Assembly (NCBI RefSeq): GCF_016909075.1 | Contig: NZ_JAFBFC010000001.1 | Location: 186,001-250,000 of the forward strand | Source: Priestia iocasae | GTDB lineage: Bacteria; Bacillota; Bacilli; Bacillales; Bacillaceae_H | Length of the DNA: 64,000 nt | Direction of reading: 5' to 3' | Shown here: positions 38,030 through 48,587 of the stretch, piece after piece | Position numbering within the stretch: position 1 is the stretch's first letter | Layout of the letters: every line of letters starts with the position of its first letter | The notes under the pieces: generated by a model | Told to the model about the DNA's origin: nothing | What the model saw: only the letters and a program-made list of their open reading frames with translations | Database searches by the model: none | Program-made: the position numbers and the translations under genes

Positions 38030-39126
38030 GCTTACTAAGTATACTAGAAAATCAGATGATTCCGGAAGAATATAAAGCATTATCAATAGAAGAGATGGAG
38101 CAGCGTGTTCAAACCATTAAGAACCAATTAGGAAATCGTCTTTTTATTTTAGGGCATCACTATCAAAAAGATGAAGTATATCAGTTTGCTGATGCTGTTG
38201 GAGACTCGCTTCAATTAGCTCAAATTGCATCGCAAAACCGAGAAGCAGAGTTCATTGTGTTTTGTGGTGTGCATTTTATGGCGGAGACTGCTGATATTTT
38301 AGCTTCACCTTCTCAAACGGTCCTCTTACCAGATATGAGAGCAGGCTGTTCAATGGCTGACATGGCAAACATCGAGCAGACAGAGCAAGCATGGCAGCAG
38401 TTAACTGATTTATTTGGTGATACGATGCTTCCTTTAACATATGTTAATTCGACAGCAGCGATTAAATCATTTGTTGGTGAACATGGAGGGGCAACGGTGA
38501 CCTCTTCAAATGCAGCTTCCATTGTAAAATGGGCATTTACACAAAAAGAGCGAATTGTGTTTTTACCTGATCAACATCTTGGTCGTAATACAGCATTTGA
38601 TTTAGGAATCCCGTTAAACACGATGGCTGTGTGGGATCCAATAAGTGATGAATTAATATTTGATGGGCAGTTAGAAGATGTGAAGGTGATTTTATGGAAA
38701 GGGCATTGCTCTGTACATGAAAATTTTACGGTTCATAATATTAAGGCTATTCGAGAACAAACTCCTGATATGAACATTATTGTTCATCCAGAGTGTACAA
38801 GAGAAGTCGTGGCGCTATCAGATTACGCAGGATCAACAAAATATATTATTGAAACCATTGAGCAAGCTCCTGCAGGATCCAAGTGGGCCATCGGAACAGA
38901 AATGAACTTAGTAAAACGAATTATCAATCAACATCCTGATAAAGAAATTGTGTCGTTAAATCCTTTCATGTGTCCATGTCTTACAATGAATCGCATTGAC
39001 TTACCTCACTTATTGTGGGCATTAGACTCAATCATAGAAGGAAATCCAATTAATACAATTGATGTTTCACCAGAGGTATCCAATGGTGCATTGAAGGCCT
39101 TAAATAAAATGTTAGAAGTAAAATAA
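38026..39126 (+). CDS. nadA: Quinolinate synthase A
   Basis: 366 residues, the long NadA form of Bacillus. Motifs include [15 protein letters not shown] near 41 and HPECTREVV near 253. The [4Fe-4S] ligand cysteines can be placed in RAGCSMAD, in GHCSVHE or HPECT, and in the C-terminal MCPCLTMN. It condenses iminoaspartate with dihydroxyacetone phosphate to quinolinate. Last gene of nadBCA; the cluster is probably supplied by the divergent nifS product. Confidence 0.95.
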   Translation: MSLLSILENQMIPEEYKALSIEEMEQRVQTIKNQLGNRLFILGHHYQKDEVYQFADAVGDSLQLAQIASQNREAEFIVFCGVHFMAETADILASPSQTVLLPDMRAGCSMADMANIEQTEQAWQQLTDLFGDTMLPLTYVNSTAAIKSFVGEHGGATVTSSNAASIVKWAFTQKERIVFLPDQHLGRNTAFDLGIPLNTMAVWDPISDELIFDGQLEDVKVILWKGHCSVHENFTVHNIKAIREQTPDMNIIVHPECTREVVALSDYAGSTKYIIETIEQAPAGSKWAIGTEMNLVKRIINQHPDKEIVSLNPFMCPCLTMNRIDLPHLLWALDSIIEGNPINTIDVSPEVSNGALKALNKMLEVK

Positions 39127-39139
39127 GAACTTGTCCGCC

Positions 39140-39178
39140 AAAGGGGTTACGATTGACTCTTTGTGGTATATCCCCTTT
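39140..39178 (+). terminator. Possible terminator of nadBCA
   Basis: AAAGGGG (39140-39146) pairs with CCCCTTT (39172-39178) around a 25-nt loop, 14 bases after nadA. No T run follows, so confidence is limited. Confidence 0.4.
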
Positions 39179-39240
39179 CGAATCACGTTTTTATCTAAAT
39201 TGATAACAAGCAGTCTGCAGAGAACTTGTCACCAATTTAT

Positions 39241-39269
39241 GCATAAAAAAATTTTTCCAAGCATATGTT
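39241..39269 (+). promoter_or_regulatory. Candidate sigma-E promoter of safA
   Basis: GCATAAAA (39241-39248) and CATATGTT (39262-39269) are 13 bases apart. This fits the mother-cell sigma-E pattern, with a weak -35. safA of B. subtilis is sigma-E controlled. Confidence 0.5.
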
Positions 39270-39343
39270 GTGATGAAGAAATAGAAGCGACTTTTATCAT
39301 GCAATTATAAATGGTAAAGACTCTACTCGGGAGGGGAAAGGTT

Positions 39344-40606
39344 TTGAAAATCCATATCGTTCAAAAAGGGGATACCCTTTGGAAAATTGCGCAAAAATAT
39401 GGGGTTAATTTTGAAGAGCTTAAAAAGATGAATTCACAATTAAGCAATCCAGATATGATTATGCCTGGAATGAAAATTAAAGTACCAACAAGTGGAGTAC
39501 CTGTGACAAAAGAAACGCCAGGAGTTATGGGTGTGAAGGAGATGCCAAAAGCGGATCATCCATATGCAAACCAATCAACAAAGTCATATCCTGTGACTGA
39601 AATCGATAATCAAGTTGCTCCTGCTAAAGAGATGGCTAAAAAAGAGATGCCGATAAAAGAGATGCCGATAAAAGAGCAACCGAAAAAGGAAATGCCAGTA
39701 AAAGAGCAGCCGAAAAAAGAAGCACCAATTGCGTTGCCTAAATTACCAAAGCTGCAACCAATGACACCAGAAGTCGATATTAATAATTACTATACATTAA
39801 ATATGCAAATACCACCGAAGAAGGAAAAACCAAAAGAAGAACCAAAGCCAATAGAGGAGTCGCCAGAATCAGAGGTAGAAAGCATGGAAATGCCGCCACC
39901 AATGATGCCGCAACAACCTTGTTATCCAATCACACCGATTACGCCAATCATGCCAGGCTGTGGTTATAACTTTATGCCTTGTTATCCTTGTCCGCCAATG
40001 TATCAGCCATATCCAGCGATGATGCCGCAGATGCAGGCGCCAATGATGCAACCTCAATTTGAAGGTATGATGGAATCACCTAGTGAGATGGATGAAGTAA
40101 TGGGTATGCAAGAAGGCTACATGCCGATGATGCCTCAACAGCCAATGATGTTAGGCTGGCCACCAGGTTGTATGCCTTATGGACCAACTCAATGTTCACC
40201 ATGTCCACCACCATATATGGGAATGGGATATCAACCAGCACCGATGTATATGCCACAAATGCAACCGCAAGTTCAAGGTGCAATGATGGATAATGAAAGC
40301 GATGAATATATGAACATGCAGATGCCTCAGCAGCAAGGCTTTAATCCGTATCAACAAATGCCACAACAGCAAGGCTTTAATCCGTACCAACAAATGCCAC
40401 AACAGCAAGGAGATTGTGGATGTGGAGATTCAGGCTACGGTAACATGCCAGGGTATCAACCGATGCCATATCGCTTCCCAGCTTACGGAGTGCCCGTTAA
40501 TCCAGCCCCATATGGTGTAGTCCCACCGTTTTCACCATATGGCGTCCCAGCAAGCGGTGAGCAAAATTTGTTTGGAATGCCAAACTATGAAGATGACGAA
40601 GATTAA
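39344..40606 (+). CDS. safA: Spore coat assembly protein SafA
   Basis: 420 residues from a TTG at 39344, seven bases after GGGAGGGG; it opens LKIHIVQKGDTLWKIAQ like B. subtilis SafA. The ATG at 39311 has no ribosome site. One LysM domain (residues about 3-47) binds cortex peptidoglycan. Then comes a Lys/Glu/Pro repeat (KEMPIKEMPIKEQPKKEMPV), and from about 180 a low-complexity region rich in Met, Pro, Gln, Tyr with paired cysteines. SafA organises the inner coat in the mother cell. The sequence contains a 36-base tandem repeat (listed separately). Its 3' end overlaps the next gene. Confidence 0.93.
   Translation: MKIHIVQKGDTLWKIAQKYGVNFEELKKMNSQLSNPDMIMPGMKIKVPTSGVPVTKETPGVMGVKEMPKADHPYANQSTKSYPVTEIDNQVAPAKEMAKKEMPIKEMPIKEQPKKEMPVKEQPKKEAPIALPKLPKLQPMTPEVDINNYYTLNMQIPPKKEKPKEEPKPIEESPESEVESMEMPPPMMPQQPCYPITPITPIMPGCGYNFMPCYPCPPMYQPYPAMMPQMQAPMMQPQFEGMMESPSEMDEVMGMQEGYMPMMPQQPMMLGWPPGCMPYGPTQCSPCPPPYMGMGYQPAPMYMPQMQPQVQGAMMDNESDEYMNMQMPQQQGFNPYQQMPQQQGFNPYQQMPQQQGDCGCGDSGYGNMPGYQPMPYRFPAYGVPVNPAPYGVVPPFSPYGVPASGEQNLFGMPNYEDDED
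40337..40408 (+). repeat. 36-bp tandem repeat in safA
   Basis: Two nearly identical 36-base units (40337-40372 and 40373-40408) encode GFNPYQQMPQQQ twice; they differ at few silent bases. Such units can change in number by slippage and so vary the SafA tail length. Confidence 0.85.
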
Positions 40607-41573
40607 TAATAAAGACAGAAAAGACGATTTATTTGGGAATCGTCTTTTCTTATTCTGTCAGGAACATCAACTTACATTAAAGGGCTATAAAAAGGTGAAG
40701 AATCACGTATATGTATTAGATACGGACCAAGGATTAAAAGTTTTAAAAAGTTATCGAGCAAAAGAGAAGGTTGAGCAAATTTATCAATTTTTAACGAACC
40801 TTCATCAGCAGCATTTTTATCAAGCTGTTAATTATGAATTGTTTCCAAGTGGAGAGCTCTTGTATAAAGCCAACGATGAAGATTGTTACTGGACCATTCA
40901 GCCATATGTAAAGCCTAACCGTAAATTCACCTTTAAAAGTAAGAAGGATCGGAATGATGCAGTTCTATTGCTTACCCAGTATCATGAACAATCAAGGCGA
41001 ATGAGCAAAGATAATACCTATTCATTTGAAACCTACTCCTTGCAACAGCAATGGTCACGTAGACTTAAAACATTTGAAAGTTATGCGCCACGTTTAACCG
41101 CATATATGAGTGAACAGCAAGTGGTAAATATTATTAATCAAGGCAAACAAGCATTGCGTTACTTAAAGCAGTATGAGGTAGAGGAGAATGCATTAGGACA
41201 AGGAATTATACATGGTGATGTTGCCTCTCATAATTTTATAAGAAATGATGCTCAAACAGTAATGCTAATTGATTTTGATTTAGCAGCTCATGTTCCAATC
41301 ATCTATGATTACATTCAGCTAGCTCATCGCTTTTTAGTGTACCTTAATCGCTCATTTGTAGAAGTAGAATCTCATCATTTTTTTAACTATCTTGTTCAAA
41401 ATCAATTCTTTTTATCATCTCTTCTTTTTCCATCTCATGTAGTTAGAGAATGGAATCGTCTTTTAGTAAATGGAATGGATGCGGAAAAGGTGCATAAGCT
41501 ACAAGTATTTACAAATGCAGACATGTATTACCGTCAGTCTTTTATTGCTTCGATTCTTCCTAAGCTTTCATAA
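40587..41573 (+). CDS. CotS/YutH-like spore coat kinase-family protein
   Basis: About 328 residues. The start is uncertain: ATG codons at 40587 and 40593 lie inside the end of safA, and the frame is open back to 40539. The chain is an aminoglycoside phosphotransferase/CotS-type kinase fold. The catalytic loop is GIIHGDVASHNFI and the metal-binding aspartate is in VMLIDFDLAA, so the key residues for phosphotransfer are kept. An N-lobe with KNHVYVLDTDQGLKVLKSY is present. CotS-family proteins are spore coat components. The overlap with safA by up to 20 bases suggests coupled translation and a joint role in coat assembly. Substrate unknown. Confidence 0.75.
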   Translation: MKMTKINNKDRKDDLFGNRLFLFCQEHQLTLKGYKKVKNHVYVLDTDQGLKVLKSYRAKEKVEQIYQFLTNLHQQHFYQAVNYELFPSGELLYKANDEDCYWTIQPYVKPNRKFTFKSKKDRNDAVLLLTQYHEQSRRMSKDNTYSFETYSLQQQWSRRLKTFESYAPRLTAYMSEQQVVNIINQGKQALRYLKQYEVEENALGQGIIHGDVASHNFIRNDAQTVMLIDFDLAAHVPIIYDYIQLAHRFLVYLNRSFVEVESHHFFNYLVQNQFFLSSLLFPSHVVREWNRLLVNGMDAEKVHKLQVFTNADMYYRQSFIASILPKLS

Positions 41574-41697
41574 AGAGAGCACGTGTAATTTCCAATGTTC
41601 CCTCTAACTAACAGAATAATCTTTCCTCCTTTATAAGACTCTAAAAAAGAGCATTCACATTGTAGGGTGCTTAAAAGGGACATAGGGGGGATTAGCG

Positions 41698-42459
41698 TTG
41701 AATAAATATCTTGTATCATCTTTGACATTTGCTTGTGTATTAGGATTAGGGGCTTGTAATAATGAGACAGAAACAGGCATGGAACAACGTTACGATAACC
41801 GTACGCAACCGATTGGTTATTATTCCAATGCTGAAGAAAGAGGAAACGCACGTATGTTAGATAGCCGTGAAGGTCCTCTGACGGAAGTCATCGATGGTGA
41901 TGATGATCGCCATGCAACAACTCGCCGTATGCGTACAATTAACGTAAATGATGGCCGCTATGATGGTCCAACAGGAACATATGGATATGGACAACCTTAT
42001 AGCCAGCAAACAGAGGGGCTATATAAGAGTAATGCCAGACTTGGCGAAAATGATCGTAATTATCACGGTCATTTAAATTCAACACGTTCATTAGCGAAAA
42101 CCTCGTATTACAAGGGCTATCCTGGCGATTTAACAGAAAAAGTGGCTAGTCGTGTTGAAGGGGTTCAAGGTGTTGAAAATTGTCGTGCAGTTGTAGATGG
42201 AAACCGCATGTTAGTCGCGATTAATCCAAGTAACACAAATATGAATGAAGAAGAGCTAGAGCAACATGTTGCAAAGCAAATTAACTCATTAACAAATGGT
42301 AAATACGATGTACAAGTGGAAGTAGATAATGGAACATATAACAGTGTTCGAAGCATCGACAACGATTTACGTAACGGTGGAGAAAACGGGTTAATTCGTA
42401 CAAACATAAATAGTTTATTTGAATCGATTGATGAAAATATTAATCGAAAAGATCGCTAA
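41698..42459 (+). CDS. coxA: YhcN/YlaJ family sporulation lipoprotein, CoxA-like
   Basis: 253 residues from a TTG at 41698, seven bases after GGGGGG. The signal peptide ends in the lipobox LGLGAC, so Cys20 is lipidated. The C-terminal YhcN/YlaJ domain (about 145-235) contains VEGVQGVENCRAVVDGNRM. The middle (30-130) is Arg/Asn/Gly-rich. In B. subtilis the corresponding gene next to safA is coxA (YrbB), a cortex-associated spore protein. The name here rests on family and gene order. Confidence 0.78.
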   Translation: MNKYLVSSLTFACVLGLGACNNETETGMEQRYDNRTQPIGYYSNAEERGNARMLDSREGPLTEVIDGDDDRHATTRRMRTINVNDGRYDGPTGTYGYGQPYSQQTEGLYKSNARLGENDRNYHGHLNSTRSLAKTSYYKGYPGDLTEKVASRVEGVQGVENCRAVVDGNRMLVAINPSNTNMNEEELEQHVAKQINSLTNGKYDVQVEVDNGTYNSVRSIDNDLRNGGENGLIRTNINSLFESIDENINRKDR

Positions 42460-42496
42460 GTGAGAGTAACTCCATAAAAGCAATAAAATGGTCTGC

Positions 42497-42548
42497 AAAT
42501 TCCCTTGCTTATTAAATTCTGTAAAAGATTAAATAGGCAGGGGAGTTT
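42497..42548. repeat. Dispersed intergenic hairpin, copy C
   Basis: Arms 42497-42513 and 42532-42548 pair along 17 bp with three G-T pairs around an 18-nt loop whose sequence resembles that of copy B. It lies after the CoxA-like gene. The core CTTGCTTAT ... ATAGGCAGG matches copies at 19532 and 33750. Confidence 0.7.
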
Positions 42549-42654
42549 CTATATTAGAGTGTTTATATAGATAAGATGGTTGTATCGTTATCTGTACATA
42601 AGAGTAGACGTTCATTTCAATTTGAGGTGTCGGACCATAGACTGAATCATTCAT
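42529..42654 (-). CDS. Candidate 41-residue small protein opposite the coxA-bofC gap
   Basis: A reverse-strand frame of 41 codons starts at ATG 42654 with AGGAG five bases upstream and ends at TAA in 42529-42531. The product begins MNDSVYGPTPQIEMNVYSY and continues with VQITIQPSYLYKHSN; it is Tyr-, Thr- and Pro-rich with no membrane segment. I do not recognise a family. The good ribosome site and a gap otherwise without genes (42460-42841) favour it; its overlap at the 3' end with hairpin copy C counts against. The rest of the gap shows a T run after a small hairpin near 42684-42715 and nothing more. Confidence 0.4.
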   Translation of the reverse strand: MNDSVYGPTPQIEMNVYSYVQITIQPSYLYKHSNIETPLPI

Positions 42655-42841
42655 CTCATCTCCTCATTTGTTTAGCCTTCTCTTCCTGCTTAAGAGAGGG
42701 TATTTTTTATTTGTTTTTGATAAAAGAGAATGAACGATTGTTGTACATATAAAAGAGGATAAAATTTCTAAAAAAGGTGAAACTATGAATGAGGGTACTG
42801 TTTTAGAAGGTTTTAATCTTTTATTTGTGAGGTGAAGGTGA

Positions 42842-43351
42842 ATGAAAAAGCTCATTCATCAAGTAACTTTGATTAGTGTAATTGTAGTAGGAAGTTATCT
42901 AGCTTCCGTTCAGCTTGTGTTTGCAGACAACAACCAGCCCGTAACTATTTTTTTAGAGAGAGTGTATGTTGATGGTGTAGTAAGCCAAGAAGTGATGAAA
43001 AAAGTAAATATGACAAAAGCAGAAATCGAACAGCATTATAGAGAATGGCGATTATTGAAAGAAACCGATACTGAGCTCGTTTTTCGTACAAGTGTAGATG
43101 ACATTTCGCCTCTTTTAAAAACAAATGGATATGTAGGCATCTCAATCGATGGCATTTTGTCAATCTATGAAGGAAAACCTGAGCAATCTCAAAGAGTCAT
43201 TCAATCGTTTTTTCAAATCGATGTAGATCGATTAGAAAGTTATCAGCATCAACAATTGAAAAGTGGTATACGCATTCGATCAAAAGATGAATATGTATCC
43301 TTAATCAATTTTTATAAAATGTTCGAAGCAGCAGACGGCCACTCGTTATAG
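42842..43351 (+). CDS. bofC: Forespore regulator BofC
   Basis: 169 residues. A signal peptide (about 1-29, cut near VFADN) exports it to the space between the forespore membranes. The two BofC domains follow (about 35-85 and 90-165; VYVDGVVSQEVMKK, DGILSIYEGKPEQS). BofC restrains the protease SpoIVB and so delays SpoIVFB-dependent sigma-K activation. GTGAGGTGAAGGTG precedes the ATG. It lies before ruvA as in B. subtilis. Expected to be a sigma-G gene, but I could not define the promoter. Confidence 0.9.
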   Translation: MKKLIHQVTLISVIVVGSYLASVQLVFADNNQPVTIFLERVYVDGVVSQEVMKKVNMTKAEIEQHYREWRLLKETDTELVFRTSVDDISPLLKTNGYVGISIDGILSIYEGKPEQSQRVIQSFFQIDVDRLESYQHQQLKSGIRIRSKDEYVSLINFYKMFEAADGHSL

Positions 43352-43367
43352 AGTAGCCGTTTTATTT
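43335..43367 (+). terminator. Terminator overlapping the bofC stop codon
   Basis: ACGGC-ACTC (43335-43344) pairs with GAGT-GCCGT (43351-43360), with one mismatch, then TTTATTT. The bofC stop TAG lies in the loop and right arm, so the hairpin is partly coding. Confidence 0.7.
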
Positions 43368-43432
43368 ATGATTATGTTAAAATGATAGTCAGCGTTATGA
43401 ATCGTAAGTTATGAACAAAGGGAGAGAGCTAT

Positions 43433-44041
43433 TTGTTTGATTATATAAAAGGGTGCATTACCTACATTAATCCTGAATATGTAGTAGTTGAAAATCATGA
43501 CATTGGATATCAAATTTTCACACCAAACCCTTACATATTTACAGTAAATAATGAAATAAAAACCATTTATACGTATCAATATGTACGTGAAGATCTCATT
43601 GCTTTATATGGATTTGCATCAAGAGAGCAAAAAGAGTTATTTATGAAGCTCATCAGTGTATCCGGTATTGGTCCTAAAGGTGCATTAGCCATACTAGCGT
43701 CTGGAAATCCATCACAAGTTGTACAAGCGGTTGAAGAAGAAGATGAAAAGTTCTTAATCAAGTTTCCTGGTGTTGGTAAGAAAACAGCTCGTCAGATGAT
43801 CCTTGATTTAAAAGGGAAATTACATGATATTGTACCAGATTCAATGCCGTCTCTATTTGCAGATATGAATGAGCAAGAAGTAAAGTCACAAAGCTCCGAT
43901 TCTTTAGATGAAGCCATTGAGGCATTAAAAGTACTAGGATATGCAGAGCGCGAAATCAATAAGGTCGTTCCTGCATTGATGAAAGAATCACTAACAACGG
44001 ATCAATATATTAAAGAAGCGTTAAAACGCCTATTAAAATAA
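43433..44041 (+). CDS. ruvA: Holliday junction DNA helicase subunit RuvA
   Basis: 202 residues from a TTG at 43433 after GGGAGAG. Domain I is an OB fold (about 1-62); domain II holds two helix-hairpin-helix motifs ([28 protein letters not shown]); domain III (about 150-202) contacts RuvB. RuvA binds the four-way junction as a tetramer and loads RuvB. ruvB starts 18 bases downstream. Confidence 0.96.
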   Translation: MFDYIKGCITYINPEYVVVENHDIGYQIFTPNPYIFTVNNEIKTIYTYQYVREDLIALYGFASREQKELFMKLISVSGIGPKGALAILASGNPSQVVQAVEEEDEKFLIKFPGVGKKTARQMILDLKGKLHDIVPDSMPSLFADMNEQEVKSQSSDSLDEAIEALKVLGYAEREINKVVPALMKESLTTDQYIKEALKRLLK

Positions 44042-44059
44042 TAGGAAGGGAGGAGTATG

Positions 44060-45061
44060 ATGGACGATCGTATCGTAACAGGAGATGCTCTTCATGAGGA
44101 AGAAATCATTGAACAAAGTTTGCGCCCGCAAATACTTGATCAGTATATTGGCCAACAGAAAGTAAAGTCTCACTTAGATATCTTTATTAAAGCTGCAAAG
44201 TTGCGTAGCGAAACGTTGGATCATGTTCTTCTATACGGGCCACCGGGCTTGGGGAAAACAACATTGGCTAGCATTATTGCAAACGAAATGGGCGTACAGT
44301 TACGAACAACATCAGGACCTGCCATTGAACGTCCAGGAGATTTAGCGGCCATTTTAACTAGTCTAGAGCCTGGAGACGTTTTGTTCATTGATGAAATTCA
44401 TCGTTTAAATCGTTCGGTAGAAGAAGTTCTTTATCCAGCAATGGAAGACTTCTGTCTAGATATTGTTATTGGAAAAGGCCCTAGTGCAAGGTCTGTGAGG
44501 TTAGATTTGCCTCCGTTTACACTCGTTGGTGCAACAACACGTGCAGGGTTATTGTCATCCCCTCTTCGCGATCGTTTCGGTGTATTAAGTCGCCTTGAGT
44601 ATTACGAGGAGAAAGATTTAGCTTCGATTGTGGAGCGAACAGCACACATATTAGATGTTGAGATTGATAAGAACGCGACATTCGAGCTTGCACGCAGAGC
44701 GAGAGGAACTCCTCGTATCGCTAATCGCTTGCTTCGTCGTGTGCGTGACTTCGCTCAAGTGAAAGGCGATGGACGAATTACAGAAGCGTTAGCAAGCGAA
44801 TCACTTGAAATGTTACAAGTTGACCGTTTAGGGCTTGATCATATTGACCATAAATTATTAAGAGGAATTATTGAAAAATTTAGAGGAGGGCCAGTTGGCT
44901 TAGATACCATTGCAGCGACCATTGGTGAAGAGTCACATACAATTGAAGATGTGTATGAGCCATATCTTCTACAAATTGGCTTTTTACAGCGAACACCAAG
45001 AGGACGAATTGTCACACATGCTGTGTACGAGCATTTTCAAATGGAGGTGCCTGAGCGGTGA
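44060..45061 (+). CDS. ruvB: Holliday junction DNA helicase RuvB
   Basis: 333 residues. The ATG at 44060 (MDDRIV) is six bases from GGAGG; the ATG at 44057 is too close. Walker [10 protein letters not shown] lies near residues 58-66, Walker B in LFIDEIHR, sensor 1 in VGATTRAG, the arginine finger region in SPLRDRFG. A winged helix ends the chain. It drives branch migration by ATP hydrolysis. Its TGA overlaps the next GTG start (GTGA). Confidence 0.97.
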   Translation: MDDRIVTGDALHEEEIIEQSLRPQILDQYIGQQKVKSHLDIFIKAAKLRSETLDHVLLYGPPGLGKTTLASIIANEMGVQLRTTSGPAIERPGDLAAILTSLEPGDVLFIDEIHRLNRSVEEVLYPAMEDFCLDIVIGKGPSARSVRLDLPPFTLVGATTRAGLLSSPLRDRFGVLSRLEYYEEKDLASIVERTAHILDVEIDKNATFELARRARGTPRIANRLLRRVRDFAQVKGDGRITEALASESLEMLQVDRLGLDHIDHKLLRGIIEKFRGGPVGLDTIAATIGEESHTIEDVYEPYLLQIGFLQRTPRGRIVTHAVYEHFQMEVPER

Positions 45062-45258
45062 GCGATCTTCCTAAAATGATGATGGTGATGGGAGCACTTC
45101 TTTTAATCGTTGGTTTCTTTTTGCAATTCATTGGAAAGCTCCCGGGAGATATTGTATTTAAAAAAGGAAATACAACGTTTTATTTTCCAATTGTCACATC
45201 CATTGTTATTAGTGTCATTCTCTCTCTGATTTTCTTGGTCATTGGACGATTTAAGTAG
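45058..45258 (+). CDS. Small DUF2905 membrane protein
   Basis: 66 residues from a GTG at 45058, eight bases after GGAGGTG. Two membrane helices (about 8-26 and 43-63) flank the conserved [18 protein letters not shown] loop that defines DUF2905. Function unknown. It overlaps ruvB by four bases, an arrangement found in many Bacillaceae between ruvB and queA. Confidence 0.85.
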   Translation: MSDLPKMMMVMGALLLIVGFFLQFIGKLPGDIVFKKGNTTFYFPIVTSIVISVILSLIFLVIGRFK

Positions 45259-45416
45259 AATGGTAACCGTTTAAGATTGATTGAAGTACAAGGTTTAAGA
45301 CTCTTGTAAAATCACTGCCCTGCGGAAGCGAGCAATTTAGAGAAGAAATCTTGTGAAAGAATAACGAAGTTTACAAAAACAGCTAATAGAAAAGATTATA
45401 GAAACAGGTGAAAGAT

Positions 45417-46445
45417 ATGAAAGTAGATTTATTTGATTTTCATTTGCCAGAGGAGCTTATTGCACAAACGCCTCTTGAACAGCGAGATGCTTCTAGGCTA
45501 ATGGTGTTAAACAAAGAAACAGGAGACATTGACCACCGCTCTTTCCACGATGTGCTCTCTTATTTGAAAGCAGGAGATTGTCTCGTATTAAATAACACAC
45601 GTGTGTTACCTGCTCGTCTATTTGGAGAGAAAGAAGATACAGGAGCAAACATTGAAGTTCTTCTTTTGAAACAAATGGAAGGTGATAATTGGGAAACACT
45701 TGTGAAGCCAGCTAAACGTGTTAAAGAAGGCACGGTTGTTTCATTTGGTGACGGACGCTTAAAAGCAACATGTGTAGGGACGAGTGATCAAGGTGGAAGA
45801 TTGCTTGAATTCACTTATGATGGTATCTTTTATGAGGTGCTAGATTCATTGGGGGAAATGCCGTTACCTCCTTACATTAAAGAGCGTTTAGATGACCGTG
45901 AACGTTATCAAACAGTGTTTGCTCGTGAGCAAGGCTCGGCTGCTGCACCAACGGCAGGTCTACACTTTACAGAAGAGATTCTAGAAGAGTTAAAACAAAA
46001 GGGTGTTCATATTGCCTTTCTTACGTTACATGTTGGATTAGGAACATTCCGACCAGTTAGCGCAGAGACGGTAGATGAGCATGATATGCATGCTGAATTT
46101 TATCAGTTAAGCGAAGGCACGGCACAGCTTTTAAATGAAGTTCGTGCAAATGGAGGTCGAATTGTTTCAGTCGGCACAACATCTACACGAACATTAGAAA
46201 CAATCGCTTCAGAAAACGATGGGAAATTTGTTGCAGCCTCTGGATGGACTAATATTTTTATTTTCCCAGGCTATGAGTTCAAAGCCATTGATGGAATGAT
46301 CACAAACTTCCATCTTCCAAAATCTACACTGATCATGCTTGTCAGCGCTTTGGCAGGTAGAGAGCATGTACTCCATGCATATAACACCGCTGTTAAAGAA
46401 AAATATCGTTTCTTTAGCTTTGGTGATGCAATGTTAATTATTTAG
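45417..46445 (+). CDS. queA: S-adenosylmethionine:tRNA ribosyltransferase-isomerase
   Basis: 342 residues from the ATG at 45417 ([17 protein letters not shown]), with CAGGTGA upstream; the GTG at 45408 is inside that site. Family motifs: [39 protein letters not shown]. The enzyme transfers and isomerises the ribosyl part of SAM to make epoxyqueuosine in tRNA. It works after Tgt, encoded next, 23 bases downstream, and they form the queuosine unit. Confidence 0.97.
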   Translation: MKVDLFDFHLPEELIAQTPLEQRDASRLMVLNKETGDIDHRSFHDVLSYLKAGDCLVLNNTRVLPARLFGEKEDTGANIEVLLLKQMEGDNWETLVKPAKRVKEGTVVSFGDGRLKATCVGTSDQGGRLLEFTYDGIFYEVLDSLGEMPLPPYIKERLDDRERYQTVFAREQGSAAAPTAGLHFTEEILEELKQKGVHIAFLTLHVGLGTFRPVSAETVDEHDMHAEFYQLSEGTAQLLNEVRANGGRIVSVGTTSTRTLETIASENDGKFVAASGWTNIFIFPGYEFKAIDGMITNFHLPKSTLIMLVSALAGREHVLHAYNTAVKEKYRFFSFGDAMLII

Positions 46446-46468
46446 GTTACGAGAAAGGACAAGAGTGA

Positions 46469-47608
<1,140 letters not shown>

Positions 47609-47683
47609 GTCAATACAGGATTTTTTCAACAAAAAGATGAAATAAGTACCTGTTGAGATAAATAAAAATGAGGAGGATACATT

Positions 47684-47947
47684 GTGGAAATTTTAAATGC
47701 TATATGGCCATTACTTTTAATGTTTGCCATCTTCTATTTCTTACTAATTCGTCCACAACAAAAACGTCAGAAAGCTGTGCAACAAATGCAATCTGATTTG
47801 AAAAAAGGCGACAAGGTTGTAACGATTGGTGGAATGCATGGAACAGTTGAAGCGTTAGATGAGAGCCAAGTAATCATTAAAAGTGCAGACGGTTCTAAAT
47901 TAACATTTGATCGTGCAGCAATCCGTGAAGTAAAAGAATCATTATAA
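47684..47947 (+). CDS. yajC: Preprotein translocase subunit YajC
   Basis: 87 residues from a GTG at 47684, after AGGAGG. One membrane helix (about 6-25, LLLMFAIFYFLLIRPQQKR) is followed by a small soluble domain (GDKVVTIGGMHGTV). YajC associates with SecDF and SecYEG. In B. subtilis the gene is yrbF. It is the last gene of queA-tgt-yajC. Confidence 0.95.
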   Translation: MEILNAIWPLLLMFAIFYFLLIRPQQKRQKAVQQMQSDLKKGDKVVTIGGMHGTVEALDESQVIIKSADGSKLTFDRAAIREVKESL

Positions 47948-47956
47948 TAAATAGGA

Positions 47957-48034
47957 CAGTGTCAAACGGAGCCCAAAGTGCCTCGTTTAACACTGCCTGA
48001 TACATCCCTTGTCTATTCTAGATGAGGGATTTTC
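47957..48034 (+). terminator. Two hairpins after yajC
   Basis: CAGTGT-AAACG (47957-47968) pairs with CGTTT-ACACTG (47984-47995), one mismatch, no T run. Then ATCCCT (48004-48009) pairs with AGGGAT (48025-48030), extended by TCTA/TAGA, and ends in TTTT. The second is the likely terminator; its left arm resembles copy B of the dispersed hairpin. Confidence 0.6.
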
Positions 48035-48058
48035 ATATTGGATTGTGAGAAAATCTTT

Positions 48059-48442
48059 TTATGCTTCTTTATGACCAGATAGATTTACGCCAATTATTCC
48101 GCCGAACATGGAAATCGCTAGAAAGCCTAAATGAAATAATAGTTGGCTTGATGAAAACATTTGGCTATATCCTAGAAATTGAAGCAAAAACACTGTAAAG
48201 ATGTAGCACATTCCTGTAGCTCCTCCAACTAACCAACCTTTTGAACCACCTTTACCTCCTGACATAAAACCACCAATAAACAAAGCAATAAACGACAACA
48301 TAATCATGACCCATTTCACAGAGCTTTCTTGTAAATCAGTGAATTTAAGGATAAGTGAGAACATTAGACTAACAATAAACGCAATAATGAACACGGTAGC
48401 AACACCGAAAAATATGGCACTACTTAATCTCTTTGCTTCCAT
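48059..48442 (-). CDS. yrzE: TIGR04086 family membrane protein (YrzE-like)
   Basis: 127 residues from the ATG at 48442, a few bases after GGGGGAGGG; the frame is open to a TTG at 48517 without a start signal. Four membrane helices with a glycine-rich loop (GGFMSGGKGGSKGWLVGG) between the second and third match the TIGR04086 family. Function unknown. It is the only reverse gene between yajC and spoVB, as yrzE is in B. subtilis. Confidence 0.82.
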   Translation of the reverse strand: MEAKRLSSAIFFGVATVFIIAFIVSLMFSLILKFTDLQESSVKWVMIMLSFIALFIGGFMSGGKGGSKGWLVGGATGMCYIFTVFLLQFLGYSQMFSSSQLLFHLGFLAISMFGGIIGVNLSGHKEA

Positions 48443-48587
48443 GTTGCCCTCCCCCTTTTTGCATAGATAGGTGCTTAGTACGAGCATATTCAGCTTGTTT
48501 TGAAAATAGACGTACAAAAAAACGTCATGTTTTTCTTGAAGTTGAACAAACTAAACGTTGAGCATCTGGACGTGGAGGTTATTGGGA

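Noticed and set aside
42701-42760. Sigma-G promoter of bofC
   Set aside because: A sequence near 42733-42752 (GAATGA...CATATAA) was considered, but spacing and the -10 do not fit the sigma-G pattern well enough.
45300-45360. CTGCGGAAGCGAGCA motif resembling a common Bacillus intergenic repeat
   Set aside because: Only about 15 bases agree and no fold or second copy is visible in the window; too weak for a repeat call.
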